DNA of 64,000 bases from Pelomonas sp. SE-A7 (GTDB lineage: Bacteria; Pseudomonadota; Gammaproteobacteria; Burkholderiales; Burkholderiaceae_C): NCBI RefSeq assembly GCF_030345705.1, contig NZ_JAUASW010000001.1, positions 2,976,001-3,040,000 on the forward strand, written 5' to 3'. Both the position numbers and the translations under genes were made by a program. Under the pieces are notes generated by a model that saw nothing but the letters and a program-made list of their open reading frames with translations, was not told the origin of the DNA and searched no databases. Shown here in pieces: positions 35,019-43,221 of this stretch; within the stretch, counting starts at the first letter, position 1; each line of letters begins with the position of its first letter.

Positions 35019-36631
35019 GTCGGCTGTTCCGCCACCGGCAACCAGCATTCGAAACTGGAACCGCCATGCGAGCGGGCGCGATAGCGCATCTCGCCGCCAT
35101 GGGCGCGGGCAATCGCGCGGCAGGCCGCGAGCCCCACACCGGCGCCGCGGGCCGGTGCGGCATCGGGCCGCTGGCGGTCCAGCTCCTGGCCGCGCTGGAA
35201 CACCTCGAAGATGCGTTGCCGCCAGGCCGGCGGCACGCCGGGGCCGCGGTCGCGCACGGCCAGCACCAGCTGGTCGCAAGGAAACGCCGGGCCGCCCCAA
35301 GTTTCCTTGGCCCCCTCGGGGGGAGGGCCGGACGCGGGCCGGCCCTGGGGGTGCTCAACTCTCTCGCGCCGCACCAGGATCTCGATGCCGCTGCTGCCGG
35401 CGTACTTGAGCGCGTTGTCCACCAGGTTTTCCAGCAGCTGCGTGAGCAGCAAGGCATCACAGCGCAAGAGCGGCAGCTCGGGCTCCAGCCGGGCGCGCAG
35501 CTTGGGCCCGTCCTCGGCCTCCAGCGCGCGGCGCTGGCGCACGCGGCGCAGCACGGCACCGACCAGCTCTTCGGCCGATTCCCAGTCCAGCTTCAATTGC
35601 ACGCCGGGGGCGTCCAGCCGCGCCAGCTGCAAGGTGTTGTCGGTGAAGCGCGAGAGCGAGCGGGTTTCGTCCATCACCGTCTCGACCAGGCGGCGGCGCT
35701 GCGCCGCACTCAGCTTGTCGCCCTGCTCCTGCAGCGCCGAGGCCGCGCCCAGGATGGTGGCAAGCGGCGTGCGGTAGTCGTGCGAGATGGCAGCCAGCAG
35801 CGCATTGCGGGTGGCCTGGCCCTCGGCCTCGTCATGAGCTCGTTGCGTGGACCGTTCGGCAACGCGGCGCTCCAGGGCCTGGCCCATCAGATCGCTCAGG
35901 GCCTGGGCCTGCTCGCGCTGGCCGGTGTCGACCGTGCCTGGCAGCGCGATGCGGACCGCGCCATGGCTGGCCTGGCGGCCACGCATGGGCAGGTACCAGG
36001 CCGGCAGCTCCTCGTAGCGGCCGGTGCCGGGACCGAAGGCCTGGCCGGCGCGCAGGCAGGCCCAGAGCCCGTCATGCGCATCGGCATCGGGCGCGCCGAG
36101 CAGCAGGGCCGCGGCATCGTCGTTGCGGGCCGGCAGCTGGTCCAGCAGGCACAGCAGCTGCACCGGTCCGGCAGACAGCGGCTGCAAGGCCTCGACCAGC
36201 AGCGGCGCCTGCTCCGCCGGCTGGGCGGCATCGCGCAGCCGGTCGGCCAGGCGACGCAGCGCCTCGGCCTGGGCCGCATGACGCTGCGCCACCAGGGCCT
36301 GCCAGCGCAAGCGCGCCAGTAGGATGGAAGAGATCCAGCTCAGCAGCAGCATCGAACCCAGCAGCAATGCATGCGAGCGCAGGTCGACGGCGAAGCTGCC
36401 GCGCGGCGGCACGAAACACCAGTTGAAAGCCATCACGGCCAGCAGGCTGCTGAGCATCGACGCGGGCACCGGCTGCCACAGCGAAGCCAGGGCCGCCGAC
36501 ATCACCAGCAGCATGGACAGATTGGCCAGGTCGACCCGGCCGTCCAGCGCGAACATCGCCAGCCAGCCTAGCGCCCAGACCAGCAGGGCGGGCCAGCGAT
36601 GCTTGCCGGGCAGGGGCTTCAGCAGTTCCAT
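35015..36631 (-). CDS. DUF4118 (KdpD-type) sensor kinase with an insertion in the ATPase domain
   Basis: 538 residues from the ATG at 36631. DUF4118 four-helix membrane domain (about 12-108), GAF-like region (about 115-255), DHp with His284 (AISHDYRTPLATIL), ATPase with N box (LLENLVDNALKYAG, 399-412), then DRGPGV and GVGLAACRAIARAHGG. It lacks the large N-terminal KdpD and Usp domains of full KdpD (about 900 residues). Residues 424-453 (EHPQGRPASGPPPEGAKETW and following) interrupt the ATPase core and are encoded by a palindromic repeat (35281-35360). Whether the kinase is active is uncertain. Confidence 0.82.
   Translation of the reverse strand: MELLKPLPGKHRWPALLVWALGWLAMFALDGRVDLANLSMLLVMSAALASLWQPVPASMLSSLLAVMAFNWCFVPPRGSFAVDLRSHALLLGSMLLLSWISSILLARLRWQALVAQRHAAQAEALRRLADRLRDAAQPAEQAPLLVEALQPLSAGPVQLLCLLDQLPARNDDAAALLLGAPDADAHDGLWACLRAGQAFGPGTGRYEELPAWYLPMRGRQASHGAVRIALPGTVDTGQREQAQALSDLMGQALERRVAERSTQRAHDEAEGQATRNALLAAISHDYRTPLATILGAASALQEQGDKLSAAQRRRLVETVMDETRSLSRFTDNTLQLARLDAPGVQLKLDWESAEELVGAVLRRVRQRRALEAEDGPKLRARLEPELPLLRCDALLLTQLLENLVDNALKYAGSSGIEILVRRERVEHPQGRPASGPPPEGAKETWGGPAFPCDQLVLAVRDRGPGVPPAWRQRIFEVFQRGQELDRQRPDAAPARGAGVGLAACRAIARAHGGEMRYRARSHGGSSFECWLPVAEQPT
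35281..35360. repeat. Palindromic repeat element inside the sensor kinase gene
   Basis: Three stem-loops in tandem: CCAAG/CTTGG (35297-35310), CCCC/GGGG (35311-35321) and GGGCCGG/CCGGCCC (35325-35345). The sequence matches the style of GC-rich repeats commonly seen between genes in Burkholderiales (a cccaag...ccccctcgggggg core). Here it is read in frame as about 27-30 amino acids. Confidence 0.65.
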
Positions 36632-36716
36632 GGCGGGCACGGTAACAGGGCCGGCATCAGGAAATCATCAGGAAGGACTTGAATCGGGCCGCGCCGGCCC
36701 CATGTGCCCGCCCATC

Positions 36717-37130
36717 ATGCTGATCGCCTGCCCCCACTGCTACACCAAGAACCGCGTGCCCGCCGAGCGCGCGGCCGAGGACCCGACCTGCGGCCGCTGC
36801 GGCAAGGCCCTGCTCAGCGGCCAGGTGGTGGAGCTGGACGAGACCGGCTTCGACGCGGTGGTGGGCAGCACCGAGATCCCGGTGCTGGTCGACTTCTGGG
36901 CGCCCTGGTGCGGACCCTGCCGAATGATGGCGCCGCAGTTCGAGGAGGCGGCGCGGCGGCTCAAGGGCCGCGCCCTGCTGGTCAAGGTCAACAGCGACGA
37001 GGCGCCGCGGCTTTCGCAGCGCTTCGCCATCCGCAGCATTCCCACGCTGATCCGCTTCGAGGCCGGCCAGGAGCAGCAGCGCATCTCGGGCGCGCTGCAG
37101 GCGGCCCAGATCATCGGCTGGATGCAGTAG
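36717..37130 (+). CDS. trxC: Thioredoxin 2 (zinc-binding TrxC type)
   Basis: 137 residues from the ATG at 36717. N-terminal zinc ribbon with Cys5, Cys8, Cys25 and Cys28 (CPHC, CGRC) and the thioredoxin active site WCGPC at 64-68, followed by the cis-proline motif (SIPTLIRF). TrxC reduces protein disulfides in the cytoplasm and is often induced by oxidative stress. It stands alone, divergent from the sensor kinase gene and convergent with the ABC permease. Confidence 0.92.
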   Translation: MLIACPHCYTKNRVPAERAAEDPTCGRCGKALLSGQVVELDETGFDAVVGSTEIPVLVDFWAPWCGPCRMMAPQFEEAARRLKGRALLVKVNSDEAPRLSQRFAIRSIPTLIRFEAGQEQQRISGALQAAQIIGWMQ

Positions 37131-37138
37131 CCCGGCCC

Positions 37139-38578
37139 TCAGGCCAGGCGGCCCACCGGCAAGGCCTGCGGCGCCGCGAGCTGCTGGCGCCAACGCACGG
37201 CGCCCAGGCCCAGGGCCAACGCCAGCTGCAAGGATCCATACAGCCAGATGGGCACGCCCGCCAGCCTGTAGAGCACATAGCCCAGCAGGGCGCTTGCGAC
37301 CACGCAAAAGATCAGCCGCAGCGAAGCCCGGCCGTTGCTGGGCTCGCGGGCCCAGTCGCGCCAGCACACCACCACCGGCAGCAGATAGGCCAGCAGGAAA
37401 GGCAGCAGCAGCTCGACCGACGCCCCGCTGTAGGCCATCACGCCTACGGCCACGACCAGGCCGAGCAGCCAGGTCATGCCGAACTGCACGAGCCAATGCC
37501 AGGCCAGCTGGCGGTTCAGCTCGCGGCCGCGCGGCACGCCGGGCAAGAGCACCAGCAGGCGCTGCTCGTGGCGGGTCTTGACCAGGGTGCGGCCCATGCC
37601 GGTCAAGGGCGACAGCAGGGCGCTCATCAGGCCTATGGTCAGGCCGAAGCTGCCGGCGCGCAGGAAGTCGGTGAAGGGGATGGGAATCCACAGGCCGGCC
37701 AGGCAGACCAGGATGAAGATCGTGCCGAACATCAGCAGGCCGCTGAGCTGGGCGGTCCAGTGCGCGGCCGGGCCCAGGCCCAGCATCAGCCTGGAGCTGA
37801 TCGTGGAAGGATCGCTGCTCGCACTGAGCCGCTCGAGCTGGCGGTGATAGGGCGCGCGGTTCAACCGGCTGAACCAGGCCAGCGGCGCCGGCAGCCGGCT
37901 GTTGTCCCAGGTCTGGGCACCGACGCCCTCACGCGCCACCTCGCGCCAGTACTGGGCACGGGAATAGGCGTTGCGATGGGCTCCGCCGCCATCGCGCAGC
38001 AGCTGGACCAGGGGCAGCGGCAGCACGAGCAGGGTCAGCAACATGCACAGGTAGGGGCGGGTCTGCAGCAGCTCGACCGGACCGGCCAGCCAGCCCTTCT
38101 TGTAGAACCAGATGGCGAGCAGGGGCAGCACCCAGATCACGGCCCAGCCCAGCGGCCAGCGGATCATCACCGCCAGCGTGGCCACGCTCCAGGCGGCGAT
38201 CAGCCAGGCCGGCATCAGCGACAGGCCGACCAGCATCAGCGAGGCCGCGCCCAGCACGCTGGTGAACAGCCAGCCGGCCACCATCACTTCACGCAATCGG
38301 GCCAGATGGCCGGGCACCAGCCGCGCCGAGTTCGGCTGGTTCTGCAGCAGCAGGTTGTAGACCAGGCCGCCCCAGGCTATGCAGGCCAGGATCAGGATCA
38401 GATTGCCGATGACGCCGCCGGCCACCCGCCACGAACCCTTGGAGACGACCAGCAGCAGGGCCAAGGCCAGCACCGCGGCCGCCACGAGGCCCAGCGTGCG
38501 CCAGCCCTGGTCGTTGCCGCGCTGCTGCGGGCCATGGGCCAGGATCAGCTTGTAGGTGGCGATATTGTTGATGTTCAT
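37139..38578 (-). CDS. ABC transporter membrane protein of the GntR-ABC operon
   Basis: 479 residues with about 12 hydrophobic segments and a hydrophilic middle (about residues 195-250). It shows no strong match to a named permease family, but its place after the ATP-binding gene (4-base overlap) makes it the probable membrane partner. The substrate is unknown; YtrA-type operons in other bacteria export cell-wall-active compounds or are induced by them. Confidence 0.7.
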   Translation of the reverse strand: MNINNIATYKLILAHGPQQRGNDQGWRTLGLVAAAVLALALLLVVSKGSWRVAGGVIGNLILILACIAWGGLVYNLLLQNQPNSARLVPGHLARLREVMVAGWLFTSVLGAASLMLVGLSLMPAWLIAAWSVATLAVMIRWPLGWAVIWVLPLLAIWFYKKGWLAGPVELLQTRPYLCMLLTLLVLPLPLVQLLRDGGGAHRNAYSRAQYWREVAREGVGAQTWDNSRLPAPLAWFSRLNRAPYHRQLERLSASSDPSTISSRLMLGLGPAAHWTAQLSGLLMFGTIFILVCLAGLWIPIPFTDFLRAGSFGLTIGLMSALLSPLTGMGRTLVKTRHEQRLLVLLPGVPRGRELNRQLAWHWLVQFGMTWLLGLVVAVGVMAYSGASVELLLPFLLAYLLPVVVCWRDWAREPSNGRASLRLIFCVVASALLGYVLYRLAGVPIWLYGSLQLALALGLGAVRWRQQLAAPQALPVGRLA

Positions 38579-39534
38579 TGCGTCAGCTCCATGAACAGGT
38601 CTTCCAGCGAAGGCGCCTGGCTCAGCATGGCCGACGGCAGATCGGGCTGGCCTGCGGTGAAGCGCAGCAGCCAGCGCTCGCGGCCGCCGTCCAGGGCCTG
38701 GGCCGTGAGTCGCGTCACGCCTCGCTGCTGCAGCAGCGGCTGCAGCTGGCTGCTCGGGCCGGTCACTAGGCGGCAGCTTTCCAGCAGCTCGTCCAGCGGC
38801 GCCTGCAGCGCGATGCGGCCCTGGCTCAGGAAGGCGATGTTGAAGGCCACGCGCTCCAGGTCCGACAGGATGTGGGTGGAGAACACCACGGTCGTGCCGC
38901 GGTCAATCACCTGCTCGACCAGCTCGCGCAGGAAGTCGCGCCGACCGGCCGGGTCCAGGCTGGCCACCGGCTCGTCCAGCACCAGCAGGTCGGGCTCATG
39001 GGCCAGCGCACGGATGATGGACAAACGCTGCTTCTGGCCGCCGGACAGCCGGGCGATGGGCTTGTCGCGGGCAATGTCCCAGCGCGACATCAGGCCCTCG
39101 ACCTTGGCCTCGTTCCAGCGCGGATAGAAGCTGCGGAAATAGGCCAGCAGCTGCAGCGGCGTCAGCCACTCGAACAGATCGGCCTGCTGCGGCACATAGC
39201 CGATGCGGGCACGCGCCGCATCGTCCAGGCCCGCCACCGGCCGGCCGAACAGCGTGGCCGTTCCGGCACCGGGCTCGCGCAGGCCCAGCAGGGTCTCCAG
39301 CAGCGTGGTCTTGCCACCGCCGTTGCGGCCCAGCAGGCCTATCACCTGGCCGGGCAGCAGCTGCCAGTCCAGACCGCGCAGCACCTGCTGGCTGCCATAA
39401 CTGACCTGGATGCCCTGCAGCTGGGCCGACGCGCTGGGCAGCGCCTGCTCGGCCAGCAGACCGACCGAGAGATTGGAGGAAGCGACGGTGGTGGTGGCGT
39501 TCATGATGGGGGCGTCTTTCTTGGGTTCGTTCAC
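38575..39534 (-). CDS. ABC transporter ATP-binding protein
   Basis: 319 residues from a GTG at 39534 that overlaps the GntR stop by 4 bases; an ATG at 39504 is the alternative start. Walker A is GRNGGGKTT, signature LSGGQKQRLSI, Walker B LLVLDEPVASLD, and H-loop VVFSTHILSDLERV. The C-terminal about 70 residues form an extra regulatory tail, as in CcmA-type exporters. Middle gene of the GntR-ATPase-permease operon. Confidence 0.88.
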   Translation of the reverse strand: MNEPKKDAPIMNATTTVASSNLSVGLLAEQALPSASAQLQGIQVSYGSQQVLRGLDWQLLPGQVIGLLGRNGGGKTTLLETLLGLREPGAGTATLFGRPVAGLDDAARARIGYVPQQADLFEWLTPLQLLAYFRSFYPRWNEAKVEGLMSRWDIARDKPIARLSGGQKQRLSIIRALAHEPDLLVLDEPVASLDPAGRRDFLRELVEQVIDRGTTVVFSTHILSDLERVAFNIAFLSQGRIALQAPLDELLESCRLVTGPSSQLQPLLQQRGVTRLTAQALDGGRERWLLRFTAGQPDLPSAMLSQAPSLEDLFMELTQ

Positions 39535-39926
39535 TTCAGGTCGTCGGCAAGGATTTGCTTGAAAAGGGCCAGCACCTGGCTGGCCGGCAGCTCAAGCTGG
39601 CGCGCCTCGGTGGCGGCGCGCTCCAGCAGCGGGCGTAGCAGCTCGACCCGCTCGGTGGTCGGCTGGGCTTTCTGGTGGCTGGCTGCCACCACCATGGGCA
39701 GGCCGCGGCGGCGCTGGAACAGGCCTTCGGCCTCCAGCTGGCTGTAGGCCTTGGAGATGGTCATGGGATGGACGGCCAGGGCCGCCGAGATCTCGCGCAC
39801 CGACGGAATCTCGTCACCCGCCCGGAGCTGGCCGGCCGCGATGAGACGCCGCGCCTGCTCGATCAGCTGGCGGTAGATGGGCTCGGTCGAGCCGGTGTTG
39901 ATCTGGAAAAGCGAAGGGTCGGTCAC
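39531..39926 (-). CDS. GntR family (YtrA-type) transcriptional regulator
   Basis: 131 residues. A winged helix (PIYRQLIEQARRLIAAGQLR, IPSVREISAALAVHPMTISK) with only a short C-terminal helix pair, the hallmark of the YtrA subfamily. These repress the ABC operon they head. A palindrome upstream (39940-39961) fits its operator. It overlaps the ATPase gene by 4 bases. Confidence 0.88.
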   Translation of the reverse strand: MTDPSLFQINTGSTEPIYRQLIEQARRLIAAGQLRAGDEIPSVREISAALAVHPMTISKAYSQLEAEGLFQRRRGLPMVVAASHQKAQPTTERVELLRPLLERAATEARQLELPASQVLALFKQILADDLK

Positions 39927-39939
39927 GGTGATTTCCTGC

Positions 39940-39961
39940 GTGTACTAGTACAGTAGTACAC
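39940..39961. promoter_or_regulatory. Putative GntR (YtrA-type) operator
   Basis: Perfect inverted arms GTGTACT (39940-39946) and AGTACAC (39955-39961) separated by 8 bases, with an inner TACTAGTA palindrome. It lies 14 bases upstream of the GntR start codon, in the only gap that could carry the operon promoter. The layout fits autorepression. Confidence 0.75.
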
Positions 39962-40003
39962 GTGGACACCGGCGTCAAGCCCCACCGCTTGAACGCGGGG
40001 GCT

Positions 40004-40693
40004 TCAGCGGTCGAAAGACCAGTTCAGGCCCAGGCTCCACCAGGCCGCGCCCGCCGCGGCGTGGGTGCGCGCGCGACTCAGATCGATGGACCAGGCTTCA
40101 CTGACCGTGTGCCGGAGGCCGAACCGATGGTGCAGGCTCACGCCGTCATGCCAGCGCTCCAGCAGGCCCTGCCAGCGCGGCAGCGGCTGCCATTCGAGGG
40201 CAACACCATGGCGATCGTGATCCGGAGCTCGGGCATGGAAGTCGCGGCCGACGTTGAGATGGATCGTCAGCTGCTCAAGCGGTGTCCAGCTCACAGGCAA
40301 CAGCAGCGACTGGCCGGCATGGCGCGGCGAAGCGCTCTGCCAGGTCGTGCCCCAGACCAGGCCCCAGCCGAGGCCGGGCTGCAGCTCACGGGCCCACTTG
40401 AGCTGCAGCCCGGCGCTGCGCAGGGCCGTATCGCCGGCCCGGGCCAGGCGGTCCAGGTTCAGCCCCAGCTCCAGGCCCTGCACATGACAGGCCGGGCCCA
40501 GGTGCTGGGCCCGGTAGGCGTGGTGCCCCCGCTCCAGCCAAGCCTCCAGCTGGCATTGGCCGGGGCCGAGCATGGCCGCGTCGTCGACCGCATGGTGGCC
40601 GCCGGCTGCCTGGCAGAGCGCGGTCGACAGCAGCACTGCCGCCCCGGCAGCAAGCTGGGCAAGCGGCGGAAGGATCGGGGCTTGTCTCTGCAC
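40004..40693 (-). CDS. Exported hypothetical protein, outer-membrane-like
   Basis: 229 residues with a signal peptide (LPPLAQLAAGAAVLLSTALC, cleavage near CQA-AGG). The rest alternates hydrophobic and polar residues with many Trp and His (ECQL-type start GPGQCQLEAWLERG, ending in WWSLGLNWSFDR with aromatic near the end), consistent with a small beta-barrel. No family can be named with confidence. It is divergent from the DUF4431-like gene. Confidence 0.6.
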   Translation of the reverse strand: MQRQAPILPPLAQLAAGAAVLLSTALCQAAGGHHAVDDAAMLGPGQCQLEAWLERGHHAYRAQHLGPACHVQGLELGLNLDRLARAGDTALRSAGLQLKWARELQPGLGWGLVWGTTWQSASPRHAGQSLLLPVSWTPLEQLTIHLNVGRDFHARAPDHDRHGVALEWQPLPRWQGLLERWHDGVSLHHRFGLRHTVSEAWSIDLSRARTHAAAGAAWWSLGLNWSFDR

Positions 40694-40821
40694 AGGGTCT
40701 CCGGCCGGTCGGGCTTGTGCCGCGCATCATCGACGACGGTGATGACGCTTGTCCAAGCCGTCGTCGCCGCCTGCGGCCTCGACTTGCATCTGCAGGGCCG
40801 GGACATCGCTAGGATGGCCCC

Positions 40822-41205
40822 ATGAAGCCCAAACCCGCCTTCTGCTTTGCACTGGCCCTGCTGGGCGCCATGGCCCAGGCCGCGCCGCCGCCCCGCTGCC
40901 TGGCCTATGCCCCGGCCGTGGTCAGCCTCGGCGGCAGGCTCGAAAAGCTGAAGGCGCCGCAGGGCGAAGCCCGTCTGGTCCTGGTGCTGCAACAGCCGAT
41001 CTGCATGACCGTGCCCCGCGAGGAGAAGCAGGCGGGCGGACTCAAGCCACTCAAGCAGGTCGGCCGCGTGCTGGTCGAGACCGATGCCCGCCGCACGGCC
41101 CAGCTCGAGGCACGGGCCGGCCAGCGCATGGCCTTGCGCGGCCGGCTCAGCCCCGCACCGGCCGGCCCGGTACCGCTGCAGCTGTCGCTGGCCTTGCCGG
41201 GCTGA
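40822..41205 (+). CDS. DUF4431-like small exported protein
   Basis: 127 residues with signal peptide (MKPKPAFCFALALLGAMAQA). The mature start CLAYAPAVVSLGGRLEKL and the later LVLQQPICMTVPREEKQAGG match the pattern of DUF4431 proteins, which carry a conserved Cys pair. Likely periplasmic; function unknown. Same direction as the next gene, 80 bases apart. Confidence 0.6.
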   Translation: MKPKPAFCFALALLGAMAQAAPPPRCLAYAPAVVSLGGRLEKLKAPQGEARLVLVLQQPICMTVPREEKQAGGLKPLKQVGRVLVETDARRTAQLEARAGQRMALRGRLSPAPAGPVPLQLSLALPG

Positions 41206-41285
41206 CGACGATAGGTCAGGCGGCCTTGAAAGCCCTGCCGCGACCGCCAGATTCAGCTCCTCAAGACGACAACACAGGAGACGCG

Positions 41286-41849
41286 ATGAAGAGCAAGAAC
41301 GGCAAGCCCTCGGGCTTCAACATGCGGCCCTGGCTGGCCGCGGCGCTCGCCGCCCTGGCCCTGGGCGCCCAGGCGGCGCCGCCCGTGCCGCTGGCCATTG
41401 CCGGCGCGCAAGTGCAGAGCACGGCGACGACATGGAAGGCCGCCGGCGATGGCCAGTGGAGCCGTGCCGATGGCCCGGTGCGCCTGTCCCTGCAGCTGTG
41501 GTCCGAGAAGGCCAGGGGCGACGGCAGCGAGATGTCGTTCTTCCGCCTGGCCGAAGCGGGCAAGGAGGACGAACTGCGCGCCGACCCGCGGCCTCCGACC
41601 AGCCTGCATTTCAATACCTCGATGCAAGACGGCACGCCCTGCCTGCAGTACGACGCGCGCCGCGCCGGGCTGAGCGGTGCCGGCGAGCTGGAATGGCTGC
41701 TGGGCCTGGTTTGCCGCCACCCCACCGACCCCGGCCGCTGGATCCATGCCGAGCAGCGCATGCAGGCGCCGGCCAAGCACGATCTCTCGACCGCGTTTGA
41801 CGAGGCGCGGACCCTGCTGCGCTCGCTCAGCTACCCGGCCACCCGCTGA
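41286..41849 (+). CDS. Exported hypothetical protein
   Basis: 187 residues from the ATG at 41286, preceded by AGGAGACGCG. A signal peptide (MRPWLAAALAALALGAQA) is preceded by a 12-residue charged extension. The mature domain includes TWKAAGDGQWSRADGPVRLS and two cysteines (PCLQYD, LVCRHP) that could form a disulfide. No family recognised; ordinary codon use for the region. Confidence 0.6.
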   Translation: MKSKNGKPSGFNMRPWLAAALAALALGAQAAPPVPLAIAGAQVQSTATTWKAAGDGQWSRADGPVRLSLQLWSEKARGDGSEMSFFRLAEAGKEDELRADPRPPTSLHFNTSMQDGTPCLQYDARRAGLSGAGELEWLLGLVCRHPTDPGRWIHAEQRMQAPAKHDLSTAFDEARTLLRSLSYPATR

Positions 41850-41870
41850 GGCCGGGCGCTGCAGGGCCGC

Positions 41871-43139
41871 TCAGGCGCCCCGTGTCACCGGCATCCGGAC
41901 CTTGTCGGCCGGCAGCTTCATGTGGCGCGCCAGCTCCAGCTTGGCCAGCGCATTGCGGTGGACTTCGTCGGGCCCGTCGGCCAGCCGCAAGGTGCGCTGA
42001 TGGGCCCACATCATGGCCAGCGGCGTGTCGTCGCTGACGCCCATGCCGCCGAAGACCTGAATGGCCCAGTCGATCACCTTCAGCGCCATGTTGGGCGCGA
42101 CGATCTTGATCATCGCGATCTCGGCCTTGGCGACCTTGTTGCCCACGGTGTCCATCATGTAGGCGGCCTTGAGCGTCAGCAGGCGCGCCTGCTCGATGCT
42201 GCAGCGCGCCTCGGCGATGCGCTCCTGGGTGACGGTCTGCTGGGCGATGGTCTTGCCGAAGGCGGTGCGGGCGATGGCGCGCTCGCACATCAGCTCCAGC
42301 GCCCGCTCGGCCGCGCCGATGGAACGCATGCAGTGGTGGATGCGGCCCGGGCCCAGGCGGCCTTGTGCGATCTCGAAGCCGCGACCCTCGCCCAGCAACA
42401 GGTTACCCACCGGCACCCGCACGTTCTTGAGCTCCACCTCCATGTGGCCATGCGGTGCGTCGTCATAGCCAAACACGCTTAGCGGGCGCAGCACGGTGAT
42501 GCCGGGCGCATCGGACGGCACGACGATCATGGACTGCTGCTCGTGGCGGCCGGCCTCGGGATCGGTCTTGCCCATCACGATGTAGACCGCGCAACGCGGA
42601 TCACCGGCGCCCGAGGACCACCACTTGCGGCCGTTGATCACGTACTCGTCGCCATCGCGCTCGATGCGGCATTCGATGTTGGTCGCGTCCGAGGAGGCCA
42701 CGGCCGGCTCGGTCATCAGAAAGGCCGAGCGGATCTCGCCGCGCAACAGCGGCTCCAGCCAGCGGTCCTTGAGCGTCTCGCTGGCATAGCGCTCCAGCGT
42801 CTCCATGTTGCCGGTGTCCGGCGCCGAGCAATTGAAGACCTCGGGCGCCCAGGACACCCGACCCATGATCTCGCACAGCGGCGCGTACTCCAGGTTGGAC
42901 AGGCCCTCGGGCGCCCGCTTGGACTGGGGCAGGAACAGATTCCACAGCCCGGCCGCCTTGGCCAGCGGCTTGAGCTCCTCGATCACCTTCGTCGGGATCC
43001 AGGCATTGCCGGCCGCCCGGTTGGCGGCGATCTCCTCGTGGAAGCGGCGCTCGTTCGGGTAAATGTGCTGGTCCATGAAGGCGAGCAGGCGTTCGCGCAT
43101 CTGCTGCACCTTGGGGCTGTAGTCGAAGTTCATGCTCAT
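41871..43139 (-). CDS. Acyl-CoA dehydrogenase family protein
   Basis: 422 residues; the ATG at 43139 has AGGAG six bases upstream. FAD-dependent ACAD fold with [38 protein letters not shown], and the C-terminal [13 protein letters not shown] and [19 protein letters not shown]. It resembles the ACAD10/11-like group, which oxidises unusual long or branched/hydroxylated acyl-CoAs. It is a single gene with no adjacent beta-oxidation genes. Confidence 0.9.
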   Translation of the reverse strand: MSMNFDYSPKVQQMRERLLAFMDQHIYPNERRFHEEIAANRAAGNAWIPTKVIEELKPLAKAAGLWNLFLPQSKRAPEGLSNLEYAPLCEIMGRVSWAPEVFNCSAPDTGNMETLERYASETLKDRWLEPLLRGEIRSAFLMTEPAVASSDATNIECRIERDGDEYVINGRKWWSSGAGDPRCAVYIVMGKTDPEAGRHEQQSMIVVPSDAPGITVLRPLSVFGYDDAPHGHMEVELKNVRVPVGNLLLGEGRGFEIAQGRLGPGRIHHCMRSIGAAERALELMCERAIARTAFGKTIAQQTVTQERIAEARCSIEQARLLTLKAAYMMDTVGNKVAKAEIAMIKIVAPNMALKVIDWAIQVFGGMGVSDDTPLAMMWAHQRTLRLADGPDEVHRNALAKLELARHMKLPADKVRMPVTRGA

Positions 43140-43221
43140 GGCGCACTCCTGGCTTGGCGTGCGCCTAGTTTGGCGCAGCGCGCGCCGCCTGGCTGTCGCG
43201 CAGGCAGCAGGCTGGCTGTCG

